From contig NC_092405.1 of assembly GCF_009017415.1 (NCBI RefSeq), positions 992,001 through 1,056,000 of the forward strand: a stretch of 64,000 nucleotides of DNA, read 5' to 3'. The stretch's first letter is position 1; every line of letters starts with the position of its first letter. This DNA comes from Aspergillus flavus (lineage: Eukaryota > Ascomycota > Eurotiomycetes > Eurotiales > Aspergillaceae). Shown piece by piece: positions 1 through 12,219 of the stretch. The notes under the pieces are model-generated. The model saw nothing but the letters and a program-made list of their open reading frames with translations. It made no database searches and was not told the DNA's origin. The position numbers and the translations under genes were made by a program.

Positions 1-2150
1 GACTCTACTCTTCAGTGGGTATCCGTGCATTCTAATTTGTCTATCTACTATTACCGCGTGCTTCCATCACCCACAATGCATAGTAATTGACTCGGCTCCT
101 CCAATCTAGTCTACATTCTACATCTATTGCTACCAGTCTAGCACACGACGCGTCCTGTAATCATAGGAATAATATACGACCTTATAATATACTTCTTATT
201 GCTTTGCAACCCCTGGAGACCTTTCTCCTTCTTCTACTCTAATCTTGCTGATTTCTGTATAGCACCCCCTCCCTATATCTTATGTCAACCAAAATGGCCA
301 CGGCCTCGGAATCTAACGAGAAATCGTATCCCTGGGTATCTGGCTAGAATTAGCAAAGAAAAATCTGAGCGGGATAGTGAAGGAGATATCCATCCCCACC
401 GAGAACCTGGGAAAGAGGTTATATAAACTTGCATTGTACGTATGTGGATCCGCTGCAGGTGCGCGGAAGAAAGTTTCAGTGGTGCATATATATGAACAAT
501 ACAAGAAGAGTCTTAGACTCATTCACACCGGTCACTGCAGACTGTTAATCAGACCGCAAAGTCGGCCGATGACGAGCTTTCGGGGCAGTAATAGCTGGCA
601 GCCGAGCCGAGCTGTGGATAGTTTTGTAAGATGCAAAGACATTGGAGATGACGGTGCGCGAGGAAGGTTCAACCACGGTCAAGCGCTGTGCCGTGGTTCT
701 AGAGTTCAGAATAGTTCACCAAAGCATGGTACCGGACACTGAGCTGAGCCGAATGAATCAAATTCTTTAAACCAATCAGTAGATCCAAGTTTCCTAGACA
801 TGGATAATGAGAGTAGTTCTAAAGTTTCTAAAGAATCCCCCGGGTAAGGGAGAGTAAATATGGATATATCTCATTCTTGACTAACTAGTAGTAAGTCTAC
901 ATCCTTGTAGATGCAATACTCGATCCCGGTGTTTCCGATATATGGTCAAGTGCTAGCATTTGATTGACTTACGCCGGTAGCCTAATTTCGGTACTGATAC
1001 AAACATTGAATATTGATAACTGAAAAGCTACATCTATAATGACCAAAATATCTACCACTTTACAAGATTGGTGCAGAATCAACTAGTATAAATTTTTATA
1101 ATCCATGACGAATCTATGATATCTTCCGAATGCCTATCATTATTCATAGACTTCGAGCACATTTTCTCTGCATTCGGAGGCAAACCAGCAAGAGAGTAAT
1201 ATACACTATCAAATCCACTGCCATTCCATTGATATAGACGTTTTGGTTCTGATTATAATCGTTTCTGTGGAACATGCGGAGCATCAAGTGCCACAATAAG
1301 TTGTCATCGAGCTTCACGGCGCTAGGCGATTCACACGATAGCCCATAAACCAACAGAAAGGTGTCTTCCGAAGGATACGACTTAACAGGGCCAAATTCAT
1401 ATCTACACTCTCCAATTTTGAGCTATGCTTAAACAGACACTAACGTATTGGAAGGGGAGAAAGCAGCAGAGGGACAGGAAAGAAGAGGTCGAAAGCAGAG
1501 ATAGATTTCTGCCTTGCAACCAGTTGTAATGTTGGAGCTACCGCTAACAGACGGATAGTGATGACGTATTGGACCTTATATTGCTTTGATTGTGGTGAAC
1601 CCGCTGAAGTGGATTGTCTAGATTATTTTAACAATGATAGGCGAGAGTTACAACCCTAGCTTGGAGTGGAGAATTGCCGAATGCAGCGGTATGTAACCCG
1701 AGCCCCACTTCCCCAAGAACTGTCAGAATTCTTAGCATTTGTTCGGCGTCAAGCGGCAGAATATTCCATGGCTCTGGAATATTATTCCGTTGGCAGCTGC
1801 CGGATGTAACTCCGAGCTACTACACCTAAGACAGCAGGACCCAACAATGTAGTCATACATTCAGGCAGGCCGACGTCAATATTTCGCGTACATCATGACT
1901 CAGCTCTCCTAATCTTGTTAACGAATACGCCACATATCATATAGCCTACCGGGGCGAGAAAGTGTCCGGGAAGAAAACCTTTCTTATTGGTATCGAAGTA
2001 ATACTTCAAAATAGGCAACAGCATGTTATTAGGTGATGTAACTACCGAATGTCCAGAGCCAAAGCGCGACGTAAAGAGTAGTAGGTGCTTTCAGATGATG
2101 AGTTGACTCCGGGAATGGCATTTCTATGACACTAGTGCTTACGCCCCGTG
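1..2150. other. Gene-poor AT-rich region
   Basis: I find no convincing coding region. The open frames are short, lack family features and show no plausible splicing. One perfect 8-bp inverted repeat (AACCACGG at 671-678, CCGTGGTT at 691-698) is visible. Low coding density fits an accessory or subtelomeric setting, but no telomere repeat is seen. Confidence 0.5.
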
Positions 2151-2157
2151 GAGGACA

Positions 2158-2164
2158 TATAAAG
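2158..2164 (+). promoter_or_regulatory. TATA box of the small secreted protein gene
   Basis: TATAAAG lies about 100 nt upstream of the ATG at 2264. It is followed by a C/T- and CA-rich stretch typical of a fungal 5' untranslated leader. A clear TATA box suggests an inducible gene. Confidence 0.45.
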
Positions 2165-2263
2165 AGGGTGTTCTACCTCAAGCAAAGACGTGAAAGCTCA
2201 TAGTTACAACTCATTCATTCGAACATTACCAATTGACTACTTCACACATTGGTTGACTACATT

Positions 2264-2553
2264 ATGAAGATTGCTTCAGTCCTTCTATTCACATCTGTGG
2301 CTCTGGGTGCGGCCCCTAGATACTTTGAAGGATCGTGGGGCTCTCCTTATGAGGATGCACCTGTAATTAGCTGTCAGGATAGACCTGGATTACGCTGCAA
2401 CCCGTCCATCGGACTCGACTGCTGTCCACTCCTTGATTGCACTGCTGAGTGCCCAGGGTGCTGGGGCTATGTAAGTGACTTATTCTGCGAAGCATATAAC
2501 ATACAAAGTTCTGAAATAATGACTTACATTGCGAATAGTGCCGGAAGAACTAA
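2264..2553 (+). CDS. Small secreted cysteine-rich protein (spliced)
   Basis: I prefer the ATG at 2264 because the reading frame then opens with a classical signal peptide (MKIASVLLFTSVALGA). A GTAAGT donor at 2471 and an acceptor ending at 2538 give two exons, 2264-2470 and 2539-2553, and a product of 73 residues. The mature part would hold eight cysteines (about residues 37, 45, 53, 54, 59, 63, 66, 70), including a central CC pair. An even cysteine count ending three residues before the stop supports the splice. Read unspliced, the frame runs to 2662 and acquires an odd ninth cysteine and a hydrophobic tail, which is less natural. Short cysteine-rich secreted proteins of fungi include effectors and antimicrobial peptides. 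I do not recognise a specific family, so the role is open. Confidence 0.6.
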
Positions 2554-2914
2554 GTGTCGGTATTTATGGAGGCATACAACATTGCTATTGTTTTTGTTCA
2601 AGCTAAATGTGCTGTTGGGTGGGCGACATATCAAATCGAATAATCAAAGTTGGAAACGTTGAAGCCTTGGGATAGGTTTTGTCCTTGTATCAATAACGTA
2701 CTAGGTTTCCCTATCTTATTATGCGAATGCAAAGGCTTTACGACTCTTAATATTACCTGAACGACAATATCTGGCCACTAGTTGACTATACTGCTGCAGC
2801 ATATCGATACAGATAAGTATTGAGACGTTGCTTTTGCAAGTAGAGCTGTTTTCATGGCGGGTTGAAGCAGGTTTGTCGGCTTTTTAAAACTCTCAATGAC
2901 TAATATGTAGAGAC

Positions 2915-4376
2915 GGAACTCTCCAAAGCGGATGCAAGCTTCAGAGCGCCAGAATACTGGGCTTCCAGACTTTCAAGCAGGACAATGTAGTGTTTGGCGT
3001 GCATGACTATTACTTTATCCAATACATGGGAGAGCCCTATTCTCCAGAGAGAGGATTTGTCCCCTCTTTCACCGGTGGTGCCATATTGGACGCCCTGTCC
3101 ATCTCATTCCTCGCGGATAGGTTTGGTCGACGGATAACTGGGTCCATCGTCTCTGACATTGGATGTGCGCTTTAAGGTGGTGTCGTTAATGTGGCCATGA
3201 TGATCGACGGAAGGCTAATCGCAGGATTCTCCATTGGCTCTTTCAGCCATTGCTCCAATGTACTGTTCCGAAATCGCGACAGCTGAGAACCGTGGAAAGC
3301 TGTCTGATCTTGGCAGTTTATGCTGTCAGGGGATTCTTCGTCGCCCAGTGGCTCGGCTATGGATGCTTTCCAAGTCGATAGTCACTTCCAATGGCGATTT
3401 CCACTTTCCTTTCAAGTGTTCCTGGTGTTGTTATGGGATCTGCAATCTGGCTTTCGGCCGAGTCACCACGATGGCTGGTTGAAAAGGAACCGTATGAAAA
3501 AACCAAAGTCGTTCTTGAACGCTTGCATGGCAACTGCTTGAACGGAGATTTTATTCAGCTCGAATTCAGAGAGACCATTGACACCATCAAGGCTGAGAAA
3601 CAAGTGGCTGTCAGCAGCTGGAAGGAAATGATACCTAGGGCATGTTGGCGTCGGAGGCTCACCTTAGGGATGTGTGCCCAGGCATTTGGCCAGCTATTTG
3701 GGATCACTGTCATGTATGACTTCTGAGGATCCTCTCTCTTATACTGAATAGCTCTGGCTAACTAGGATAGCAACTACTACGGACCCCAGATATACAGTAT
3801 TCTTGAAACCGACACTGGAACCTCACTCAAGATAATCGGGATATCGGGAAGTCTTTCCATCGTCTACTGTGTCGTGGGACTCTGGCTCCTCGGCCGCATC
3901 AAGCCTCTTGTTGTTTCTAGTAGCGGCATGGCAGATGCATTCTTGGTCAACTCGGTTCTATCCAAACTCTATGTCCTAGCAGACAACCCTTCCTCAAATA
4001 GCAATGCGCTCCGGGCCATGGTGGCGATGAACTTTATCTTCAGTCTCTTTTTTACCATGATCGGAATCATATCTTGGGTCTATCCAGCCGATGTATGAGG
4101 TTCAAGTGATTTATTCGCAACAAGTAACCCAAAATAACACCCCCACAGATCTTCCCTGTCGAGATCCGAGCACGCGGAAACTGCCTCTAAATGGTCATCA
4201 ACTGGAGTCTCAATTTGGTGTTTTCTCTGTCCGCGCCTATCGCTCTAGAATCTCTCAGGTTCGGGTTCTTCTTCTTCACATGGAACTTAATCGCTGCCGT
4301 ATGCTATATCCTTTTCTTTCCTGAGTCTAGGAATCGGACGCCGGAGCAAATGGATAAGTTGTTCGGTGACAAATGA
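2915..4376 (+). pseudogene. Broken MFS sugar transporter
   Basis: Fragments in all three frames match the MFS sugar-porter family in order: a loop with LADRFGRR near 3118, SEIATAENRGKL near 3270, a QWRFPLSFQ stretch near 3400, AESPRWLVE near 3460, NYYGPQIY near 3780, IISWVYPAD near 4080, PVEIRARG near 4160 and PESRNRTPEQMD near 4330. Two plausible introns remain (about 3713-3770, and after 4093). The frame is disabled by an in-frame TAA at 3173-3175, by shifts near 3235 and 3335, and by a TAA after the PVEIRARG segment. The N-terminal transmembrane segment is not evident. The gene was once a membrane transporter for a sugar or related solute and cannot now make a full protein. Confidence 0.8.
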
Positions 4377-4379
4377 TGT

Positions 4380-5320
4380 GCTTGAGGCTCGCAAGAATGC
4401 CCATATCGCCGTGACCGTGGCTGTCGATGAAAAGCATTAGTCATAGCCATGTCGGCGTGGAGTGGAGAAACTCATTCGTTTTATGCTGTTTGCATCTATT
4501 CCTTTCAATGTGGTTGAAATTAAACAGAGCATGCTTTTACTATCTGGCATTTCTCGATCAAATAAGATAGCTCATGCTCTTATTAGAGTATGTATAGGAG
4601 TTTCGATATAGAAGCTATCTGTTTAATATAAAAAGTGTATATATATATACTAGTTTCGTTATTCAGCTCGCTGGTGTGACATTTTCTGTTAGTCCCAATC
4701 ACTTCAGATGCAAAGCTCCGGAGTTTAACGATATCCGGGTTAACTACAGTACCTGCTGCTTAACCTGGTAACGGCGCTGATCTGAATAACTCCCCCTTTG
4801 TGAACTGTATCAACTCATTCTGAGACAAAGGTGCGGGCGCCGGGAAGATAGTCTAATTAATGTCTCCTTCAGGTCGATAGCCGCGTCGTGGAGACGAATA
4901 GATTATTACCATAGTGGTCGAAATGAGGTTGCCACCAGTATCGCGACACCAAATTTCTACTGTTCCTTTGATTCTGTTGTATGACAATGCGGACCACTTA
5001 AGCAGGATTACCAGAACAATGGGCGCATTGCCTTTCATCCATAGATCTTTGTCACTTCGCAGGTGTGGGAACGACGCACTCCAACCTGATTCAACAACAA
5101 TTCGAGGCTCAGGGTGTCCACGCGAAGGAACTGATCAGGGTGTTTGACCGAGCCTTGGTAAACACCTGAGAAATTGTCGAATGCTAAGTTATTATATAAT
5201 GTTAGTGCAGCAAGATAACTGATATAAAACATACGTACTTGTTCCGACTCTGCTCCACTAACGCCAGGACGACAAAGATATTTTAAATAGATCCTCAAAG
5301 TATTAGTTCGCTTTCGTCGC
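4380..5320. other. Intergenic, no gene seen
   Basis: AT-rich spacer after the transporter remnant. It has a short alternating TA run near 4638-4650. Open frames are short and unconvincing on both strands. Confidence 0.5.
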
Positions 5321-5324
5321 ATTC

Positions 5325-6289
5325 CACCCCTTGTGGTTTAATAGGAAGAAAAGCTAGGCCCCAGCTGGCAAGCTCCATCTTGGGCCAGGTAGAGCGTGTC
5401 TCGTCAAGGCGAAATTCTCCAAAGAAGTATCTATGTATACGCAGAAATAGTTAGTTTGCTGCCATGTAATAAAGGCTAAGGATACATGAGAAGAGAGAAG
5501 GGAACTCGCAGCTTTTGCATCCTTCTGTCCCAACTCAACTTATCTAGGTCGCCCCAGTGAAGATTTACACCGATGTTGCATAGGATACTTTCCATTGGGG
5601 CAGATGGATGCGTCAGCAGGTATTAACAATTACAGCTTAAGCATCGTATTGGAGAGGAAGGAAGTAACTTAGGTAAAATCTGATTGGAACTGTTGGCGTA
5701 TCGCGGCTCGCTCCTTTGCACTCAATGCCCAGAAAGTCCCATCCGGAATGTCGGTTTTTCGGCAGCGCTTTTGGTCCTCTTGAGAAAGATTCAGTACCGC
5801 GCGAGGACTACCGCTAGTTCCTATTCCCAGACCGTCGCCCGGGACAGAGGTGAAGACGATGTATGACAGAAACCCGCCCGGTACAAGTCCATCGTCATCT
5901 TGGCGTCCGTGAGAAGAACCGAGGAATCGTGGCACAAAATCACAGTCGTGAAGTGTTAGGCGACGATAGGCTTCGACCCACTGGTTGAAGCGACTTAGCT
6001 TTCTGTCAGTTGCTTCTCTGCGACGCATGGAAGGGGGTAGGCCCATTGATTCTTCCGCAGGAAGTTGGAGATAGATGGTAATCAGAGCTTCTTGGTAAGG
6101 ATAGCTTGTATTACAGCACTTGAACTCAGCGCGGGCGTAGGACATACTGCCCAATTGTTGTATGTCCTTCCGGCCACTGATCTCAGATTTCTCCTCAAGC
6201 TTTTCAGTGAGTTGCCAAACCGAGGGAGGTGAGGAGACCTCAAGGGTCTTGCTGAGCCAGTACTCTTCTGGAAAGAAAAGAAATGGCAT
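5325..6289 (-). pseudogene. Kinase-like fold protein, probably truncated
   Basis: The open frame 6289-5669 (206 codons, ATG at 6289) resembles the middle of fungal kinase-like proteins of the uncharacterised phosphotransferase type: a segment with EAYRRLTLHDCDFVPRFLG is followed by a VPGGFLSYIVFTSVPG hinge and an AKERAAIRQQF helix. The frame stops at 5669, where such proteins normally enter the C-lobe. Further downstream, frames hold pieces that look like that lobe (HWGDLDKLSWDRRMQKL near 5540, and a WPKMELASWGLAF tail near 5370). I could not connect them with a valid intron, so I infer a gene broken near 5670. No substrate can be named. A short intact protein ending at 5669 is the alternative. 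Confidence 0.45.
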
Positions 6290-6488
6290 GGTTGAAGACA
6301 GATGAGACGGTGTTGGCCGGGTCAGTCTTGACCTGGTAGAAGATGAGAATGAAAGTGAGAGAAGAAGTGTTGGATGAAGTGACGAAAGGGAAAAAGAAGA
6401 GAAGAAAGAGAATGAAAGGTGAGTGGGGTAAAGAGAGCTGGTCTGGTAATCACTACGTAACTTCTTTGGTTCTCGGACACATTCGCTA

Positions 6489-6908
6489 TTAGGCTTTGAG
6501 AACAACGAAATCGGGGACTTTTGTGTAGTCCTTTCCAGAACAAACAAAATCGGCAAAGGTCATTTGGAATTGTTGTTCGTGAAAGACTGTTGTCATTACT
6601 TCCGCGAGTTGAGATTGCCATCGGCCCTGGACTCCAGGTTCATTACCGACAAGAGATTGTTGCTTTAGAAGGCTGTGAGGGCCAGGTTCTCCTCTAGGTT
6701 CTAGGTAGAGGTGATGTTGGTTTCGGGCCCAGTCGTGGGTGCGGAACTCTATTCCTACATGTCCAAGGAAATTGGGCCATGGGGATAGGGGTCCGACGTA
6801 GTAGACGTCGTGGAGGGCGCTGCCTTTTGTCCGAGAGTCTGAGACGTTCAGGTCAGGGAGGCACTCCTGGACGGCGAGTTTGGAAGTCACGGCTCTAGAG
6901 TTAGGCAT
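6489..6908 (-). CDS. Unidentified protein, N-terminal part only
   Basis: A 139-codon frame opens with ATG at 6908. It ends with a segment reading KVPDFVVLKA just before a stop. Many fungal accessory proteins carry a similar PDFVVL step before a longer restriction-like or kinase-like domain, so a missing downstream exon or a truncation is likely. The start region (SKLAVQECLPDLNV) is nearly repeated at 7917-7850 by a degraded copy. The kinase-like frame at 6289 lies immediately downstream on the same strand and could be the second half of one original gene. I do not recognise the function. Confidence 0.35.
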   Translation of the reverse strand: MPNSRAVTSKLAVQECLPDLNVSDSRTKGSALHDVYYVGPLSPWPNFLGHVGIEFRTHDWARNQHHLYLEPRGEPGPHSLLKQQSLVGNEPGVQGRWQSQLAEVMTTVFHEQQFQMTFADFVCSGKDYTKVPDFVVLKA

Positions 6909-7364
6909 CCTGGATGAATCGAGAAAGTGATAGATCAATAAATCGAGACAATATGTTGGATGCACTTAGAGGCGTGATGAGAGGAAAGAGGGAGAACAAT
7001 TGAACCAGGAGAGGGGACATAAAACAGTAGTCCATAGTATATAGGTAAGTGCGAAGTGCAATTGGCCGTACTGTGCACAATAGGCAGGAATGGAATGTAG
7101 CTCCCAATACACCATTAGCGGTCAGCGATTGTAATGTCTCCAGTGGAAGAATCCCCACCGGACGAAATCTGTCGACTCCCCTGCCCCAGAAAGATTGACA
7201 ATTCTGGTTAACTTGAACGCTATACCTAGCAGTTCCTTCAAAAGTAGAGACATTGTTACAGGACCTGTCGTGGAAAAGATGAACTTGTCGCCGATCTTGA
7301 CAGATCGGGAAGAGTTCCCATACTTGAGAAAAAGCTTAGACAACAATCTATCCGGGGTCCTAAC

Positions 7365-7917
7365 TTAGTCCACGTTCCTAGATGATGATGGGGGAACTGC
7401 GTGCATAGCTACTCGATCATCCACTGTTCTCGCCGGTTGCCAGTGCCACTCTACCTCGACTGTGCCCTTGTCACTGCTGTAATCTAGATGTCGGAAGGTA
7501 CGAATGCCAGCCGACCATGCATGCATACAGAAGTCCAGGAGAATGAACTTTTCCAACCTCTCACCGTGGGCAAATACCTGCAGAGTCTTAAAGGCACAAG
7601 GCACGGGTCGCTGAATGACTTGCTGAAGCCGGTCGAGGAGCTGTTGACACTGAGAAGAGACTTCATTGAAGTATTCATCTTGAGCCATTGAACCTGCGAT
7701 GGTACTCGACCTTCCAACCCAAGCACGGGCCGCGGTAGGAGGGTCGATGTCCATTGTGTCCGGGTCACTTTAAAGGTCAGATACTGACAGAAGTACCTTC
7801 TATGATCAGACACTTGAAACAGCATCTTCGATGAACAGACACTTCAAGACGTTCAAGTCAGGGAGGCGCTCTTGGACAGCAAGTTTAGAAGTCACCGCTT
7901 TAGATTTAGCCATCTTG
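7365..7917 (-). pseudogene. Degraded paralogue of the gene at 6908
   Basis: The ATG at 7917 starts SKLAVQERLPDLNV, almost the same as the start at 6908. The 5' flanks also align (both contain a TTGGATGAAT/CTGGATGAAT step followed by an AGTGAT...TCAATAA stretch). The frame then stops after about 35 codons. A second open stretch, 7690-7365, opens with MAQDEYFNEVSSQC and may be the rest of the gene in another frame. This is consistent with a local tandem duplication in which the upstream copy decayed. Confidence 0.45.
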
Positions 7918-7919
7918 GA

Positions 7920-9820
7920 TGAATTGATAGAGTGATGTGTCAATAAGTCGAGACAGGATGTTGGATCGCACAGAGGGAAGAGAGAGAGTAGAGGAGGAGA
8001 GGGGAAATAGGCAGCGCAGTAGTAGTATACTTGATGACCTAGAGCTAAGTCAGTGGGTCATTGAAAATACCACAATAGGCATGATATCAATTAGCAAATC
8101 AAGTGGGTATCATTGTGGTCGTGGGCGATGGGAGAGGACGTCAATCATGATTTACTTACTTCCCGGTTGTTTAAAAGCTTGGCTAGCGGCGGTACTAGTG
8201 GCTGGGTAGATGACCACCAGCAAACCCATCCCTGTTGTATATTTTCTCTTTATGTATTTTGTTGTTGTGATGGTCTGGTCCCTTGGGGGATCCTGTATGG
8301 TAATGAGATTGGATCGATTCCGTTCGGCCGGCTGGAACGGACGCGATGGTGGTTGTGACCTCCTCTTTGCACCTCCGGTGGTTGCATTACCATATCCACA
8401 AATTGGATCGTGGTCGTATTGCTGAACTGGTTTCCTTTAATGACGTGGATCGTTCTTCACTTGAATGCAACAGTTGTGAAGTGGGTGTAGATATCTCGAC
8501 GGTTTGTTATATAAGTATGTTCGAGAGGAGAGAAGGGAGTCAGATTAATAGATGTGATATTTATCCAACCTGGCAGTTGCCAGCCCTGTCTGTTCATCGC
8601 CTGGGCTATCCATATTCCTCTGGTATCCCACATCGGTGCTTTCGCTGTGTTGCTGATGAGAATACTGATCTGGTTCCGACTCGACTATGTCACTATATCC
8701 TATATATGGACTAGATTGATTGATTGATTAATTAGCTGTAGGTCGAGGTTGATGGCAGCAAATGACTCACGCCCTCCGTCTGAAGTGAGATAACAACCAT
8801 GTTGATCGGTCACTATGTTGCATTTTCTGATGCTCGTAAGTAGGTGTAGTCAGTTCGATTGGGTGAGAAGGTGACTATGGATGCACCATATAATCCGTAG
8901 GGCTGATGATGGAGGAGATAGTGCTCTCTTAAGGTTCATTTCTCTCCTGAGCATAGCCTTACGATGCCCAGCTTCTGCAATGACCCGTTTAACCACTGTA
9001 CCGATCCTTCAGATACTAGTTGTTGAACTTAAGGGCTTCTCCTCAGTATTTTTAAACGGACACTCACTGACGATGACAAAGGCACCGAGGGATTAGAAAG
9101 AGACACAGAGAAAAGCGAAGAAGAAGATGTAGAATATGATGATAATGATTACCCTCTTTTCAATCCAGGAAAGCTGTCCTTTTCTATTCACAAAGGTTGT
9201 TCTTCACTGTCAAATTTGTTCTTTCACCAGAGAGGATTTCACCCCCGTTTCTATCCTCGCTTTCGTACTACTTTACGAGGTAGAGCCATCAATTTCCTAG
9301 CATGGTAGACACCGGGTTATCTCGACCGCTTCCTACATGTAGGACCAAAAAGCTTCGATTTGAATCGATAGATTTGCTTCCACAACTCCAAAGTCGCGTA
9401 CCCCAGACTCTACTCAGTAATCCAAAGGGACCAACTGCCCTTTGAAAAAGGCAAAAGTTAGGAGCACTTACTGAAGTCTCTTTTGAACATTTCCAACCAT
9501 GACCGTCTTTCAACGCTTCTTCTGTCTAGAGGGCTCACCCTCAACAGTGGTAGGCAACTTTGTAGTAAAGATGTACACTGCATCCTCTTCATTTACCGGC
9601 TGCGCAGCTACCATTGATCCAATCCAATAGCCAGATGACCCAGTGGCTCCTTTAGCCTATCGACATCAGCTTCAATACCACCTCGAGTAAAATCATCGCG
9701 GCATACTGGAGTTCTTCCAGAGCCTTGCTCTATTCTTCCTCTACCATAAAATATCTGGTCAGCACAATGTTTGTTTGACTCCGGGCTTGCCAATCTCACC
9801 TCATTGGCAATGAATTCCGT
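7920..9820. other. Gene-poor region
   Basis: No supported gene. A short tandem GATT repeat lies at 8713-8730. Open frames on both strands are short and have no recognisable motifs. Confidence 0.45.
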
Positions 9821-9829
9821 CTCTTACTT

Positions 9830-11218
9830 TCTAGACTTGACGTCCCTACCTCTGTGAAACCTAACCTCCAAAATTCGCATCATCCTTTTCCTTAATAGCG
9901 CGGTATTGCCGTATAGCGCCGAACAGATTAGCCTCTCTGAAGAGATTTGATCGGTGCTTGACCGTATTGAGAGCGCGAACTCCCTGACCGAAATGTTTTC
10001 GGAGTACTTGATATTGGCAGCTAATGTGCCCCAGGAAGCAAAGGCTTCCAGACCCTCGTCCTTTAGGGCTAGAATGTTAGCTTATAATTTATTTAGATAG
10101 AAGCAAAATATCACCAATGTCCTTTAATCATTGAACTTTATCATCGGCCCAGCCAAGCACGACCAGGCATATTAGAGAAGCAGCTTGGCCAGTACAGCCC
10201 AGTTGCGCCGGGAATAGCGCTTTAGATATACAATGACATGGGGATCATTGGCCCCATAGCCCTCGCTTGGGAGTGAGCCAGTGTCCATACCGTTGCATCC
10301 CCAGGAAAGAATCGTCAGTGACCACCCCAGTATAGCGCTATAACAATATCCTCTCTTTCATCGACGAGTACCTGAGCGTTGACGCATCGAAGCTGATGGT
10401 CCCAATCGCCGATCTGTCTGGTATATTTTTGCAAAGTCTCTTGCATGTTTATTTGGTGAGCCCGGAGGTCTCCTCACTTAAGTTAGAATCCAGGAATACT
10501 TGTCTTTTGACAGAAGCACCTTTCCAGGACCGGTCGGTTTAAATCTGACTCCATACATCTTGCATTAAGTCCCAAGCACGATCTTCAAAGACCTAAATGC
10601 TCAGCTAGACAAGGCTGCATACCATTATCTATGAGCTAGCTCTCTTTGAATATCTACTTGGCTATGGCGACGACCCGGTTCACTTGCCTCAGGGCAGTGG
10701 ATGAGGATTAAAAATAAACGGAGGACCTATTCATACACCAGGCCGTGTGCTGTAACACCTTCTTTGTCGGTTGTGCAACATTCTTGCACAGCTGTAACAA
10801 GTCCTTCCTGGGATTTACATAGGCAATGTAGGTGAAAGAAGGGATAAAAGCATACCAAGTTAGACCAAGTTGGGCATTTCAGGCTTGGGATTCCCGCAAG
10901 AGAATCAAAACAAGCATGGAATCCAATATCAGAGAGTTGTGCGAGAGACCCTGGTCTTCTTATCGAAAATGGCTTGGACCCGGGGACGCGCGGGCTCTCT
11001 AAATGAGGGAGTGCCTGTATGCTGAACCATTTCGAATCCAACCTGAGATATTTCCTGACCAGATTCCCATTCTTGTTATCCCCTGTAGTTGGGTAAAAGA
11101 TGAGGCGTAGTGTATTCATATCACTTGATTTGCTGTCAAAGGCCATAATCACTTCCCAGTCATGAGATCCAACCCTCGGGCCACACTCGGCAAAAATTGT
11201 TCTTTGGAATTGCATCAT
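9830..11218 (-). pseudogene. Decayed unidentified coding region
   Basis: Several minus-strand stretches read like protein but in different frames: 11218-10727 (163 codons, unfamiliar); a segment near 10450-10330 with DWDHQLRCVNAQVLVDERED; one near 10240-10180 with YLKRYSRRNWAVLAKLLL; and one near 10060-9860 with ALKDEGLEAFASWGTLAANI and FREANLFGAIRQYRAIKEKD. No valid splicing joins them. I do not recognise the family. A decayed accessory gene or mobile element is the simplest reading. Confidence 0.3.
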
Positions 11219-11219
11219 A

Positions 11220-11655
11220 TGTTCGAGCTAATGCTTCCAAGACGAACTCCGTTAGACTTGTTGTAGTATTAGCTTTGGTGTTAACATACCTTATCCAATT
11301 TTGGTGTTAATTATGTCTTCCGCGGTCGTAAAGTTGAAAGCACCCTGACCGTACGCCGTTTCAATGTATCCACCCTATATATCCATCTAAATTGAAGAGC
11401 CATCTACCAAAAGGATTCTACAGGCTTGCGCTTTTTGGATCCCATAGCTGTCCTGTATTTATTGTTTAAACTTTGTAGGCTTGAGCCCCGTATTTAATTT
11501 ATTGTCCTGCATTTCATGACGCGCCTGAATAATTCCCAGGAGGTTATATCTATCTGCATCTTTTTTGTTTATATTATCGCGAATTGTCAGGGTAGTTAAT
11601 TCAATTGATCTTTACTCGAATAAATTGATTATCCAAAGGTATGCTTCGTAGCCTT
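11220..11655. other. AT-rich spacer
   Basis: No gene is seen. Base composition is more AT-rich than the flanks. Confidence 0.4.
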
Positions 11656-11660
11656 GCTGT

Positions 11661-12216
11661 TCAACTTGTCTTCCGCCTGAGCCTTTCTACCTTCGGTGGC
11701 CGCCCTACTTTGTTCAGCTCGACCGTTCTCAAGGCCTTAGGTCTGTACCGTCCCTGGATTAACGCACCTGGTGGACAATCTGCAGGCCTCGTTTTCACGT
11801 AATGGACGTCAGACAGTGTTATGCCTTCAGCTCGGGTGGCCACCGACCGCACGGTATTCTGCGGGAGTGTGGACGAGTTGGGTAATTCCGCCCGATGTTT
11901 GCTCAGGACGTTCTTGTAGTCATTTTGTATGAAGGAGGCTTTTTAGTCTTGTCTCTCGGTGGAATCCTCTAGCCCGTACGGTAAAGGTTTGCACCAGCCG
12001 TGCGTTGTGGTCCTCATCGCGCTCTCGGTTTCTGTATGTATCCGTTTCCAGGTGGTCGACATGAATGGCGATATCACCAAGGTAAGTTCTTCCTGCAGTG
12101 GTATGTCCTTCATCGTCCGCTAACGATTGCGTTAACGCGACTTCCTCTTGGGTCACCGTCTCGGGTTTTCTCTTCGGCGGCATGTTGAGGGACCTAGTCT
12201 CGCTTGAGTTAGACAT
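11661..12216 (-). pseudogene. Frameshifted basic protein of unknown function
   Basis: The ATG at 12216 opens MSNSSETRSLNMPPKRKPE and continues to about 11940. There the frame must shift by one base to continue through DYKNVLSKHRAELPNSS to the stop at 11661. No GT-AG intron fits the junction, so I infer a one-base indel. The product would be about 185 residues, rich in Lys, Arg, Glu and Thr and without a signal peptide or membrane segment. The end holds GRPPKVERLRRK, resembling a basic AT-hook or nuclear tail. Unrecognised. Confidence 0.35.
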
Positions 12217-12219
12217 CTC

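Noticed and set aside
199..742. Overlapping open frames near the window start
   Set aside because: Short, non-ATG or overlapping frames with no motifs, splice logic or codon pattern of a real gene.
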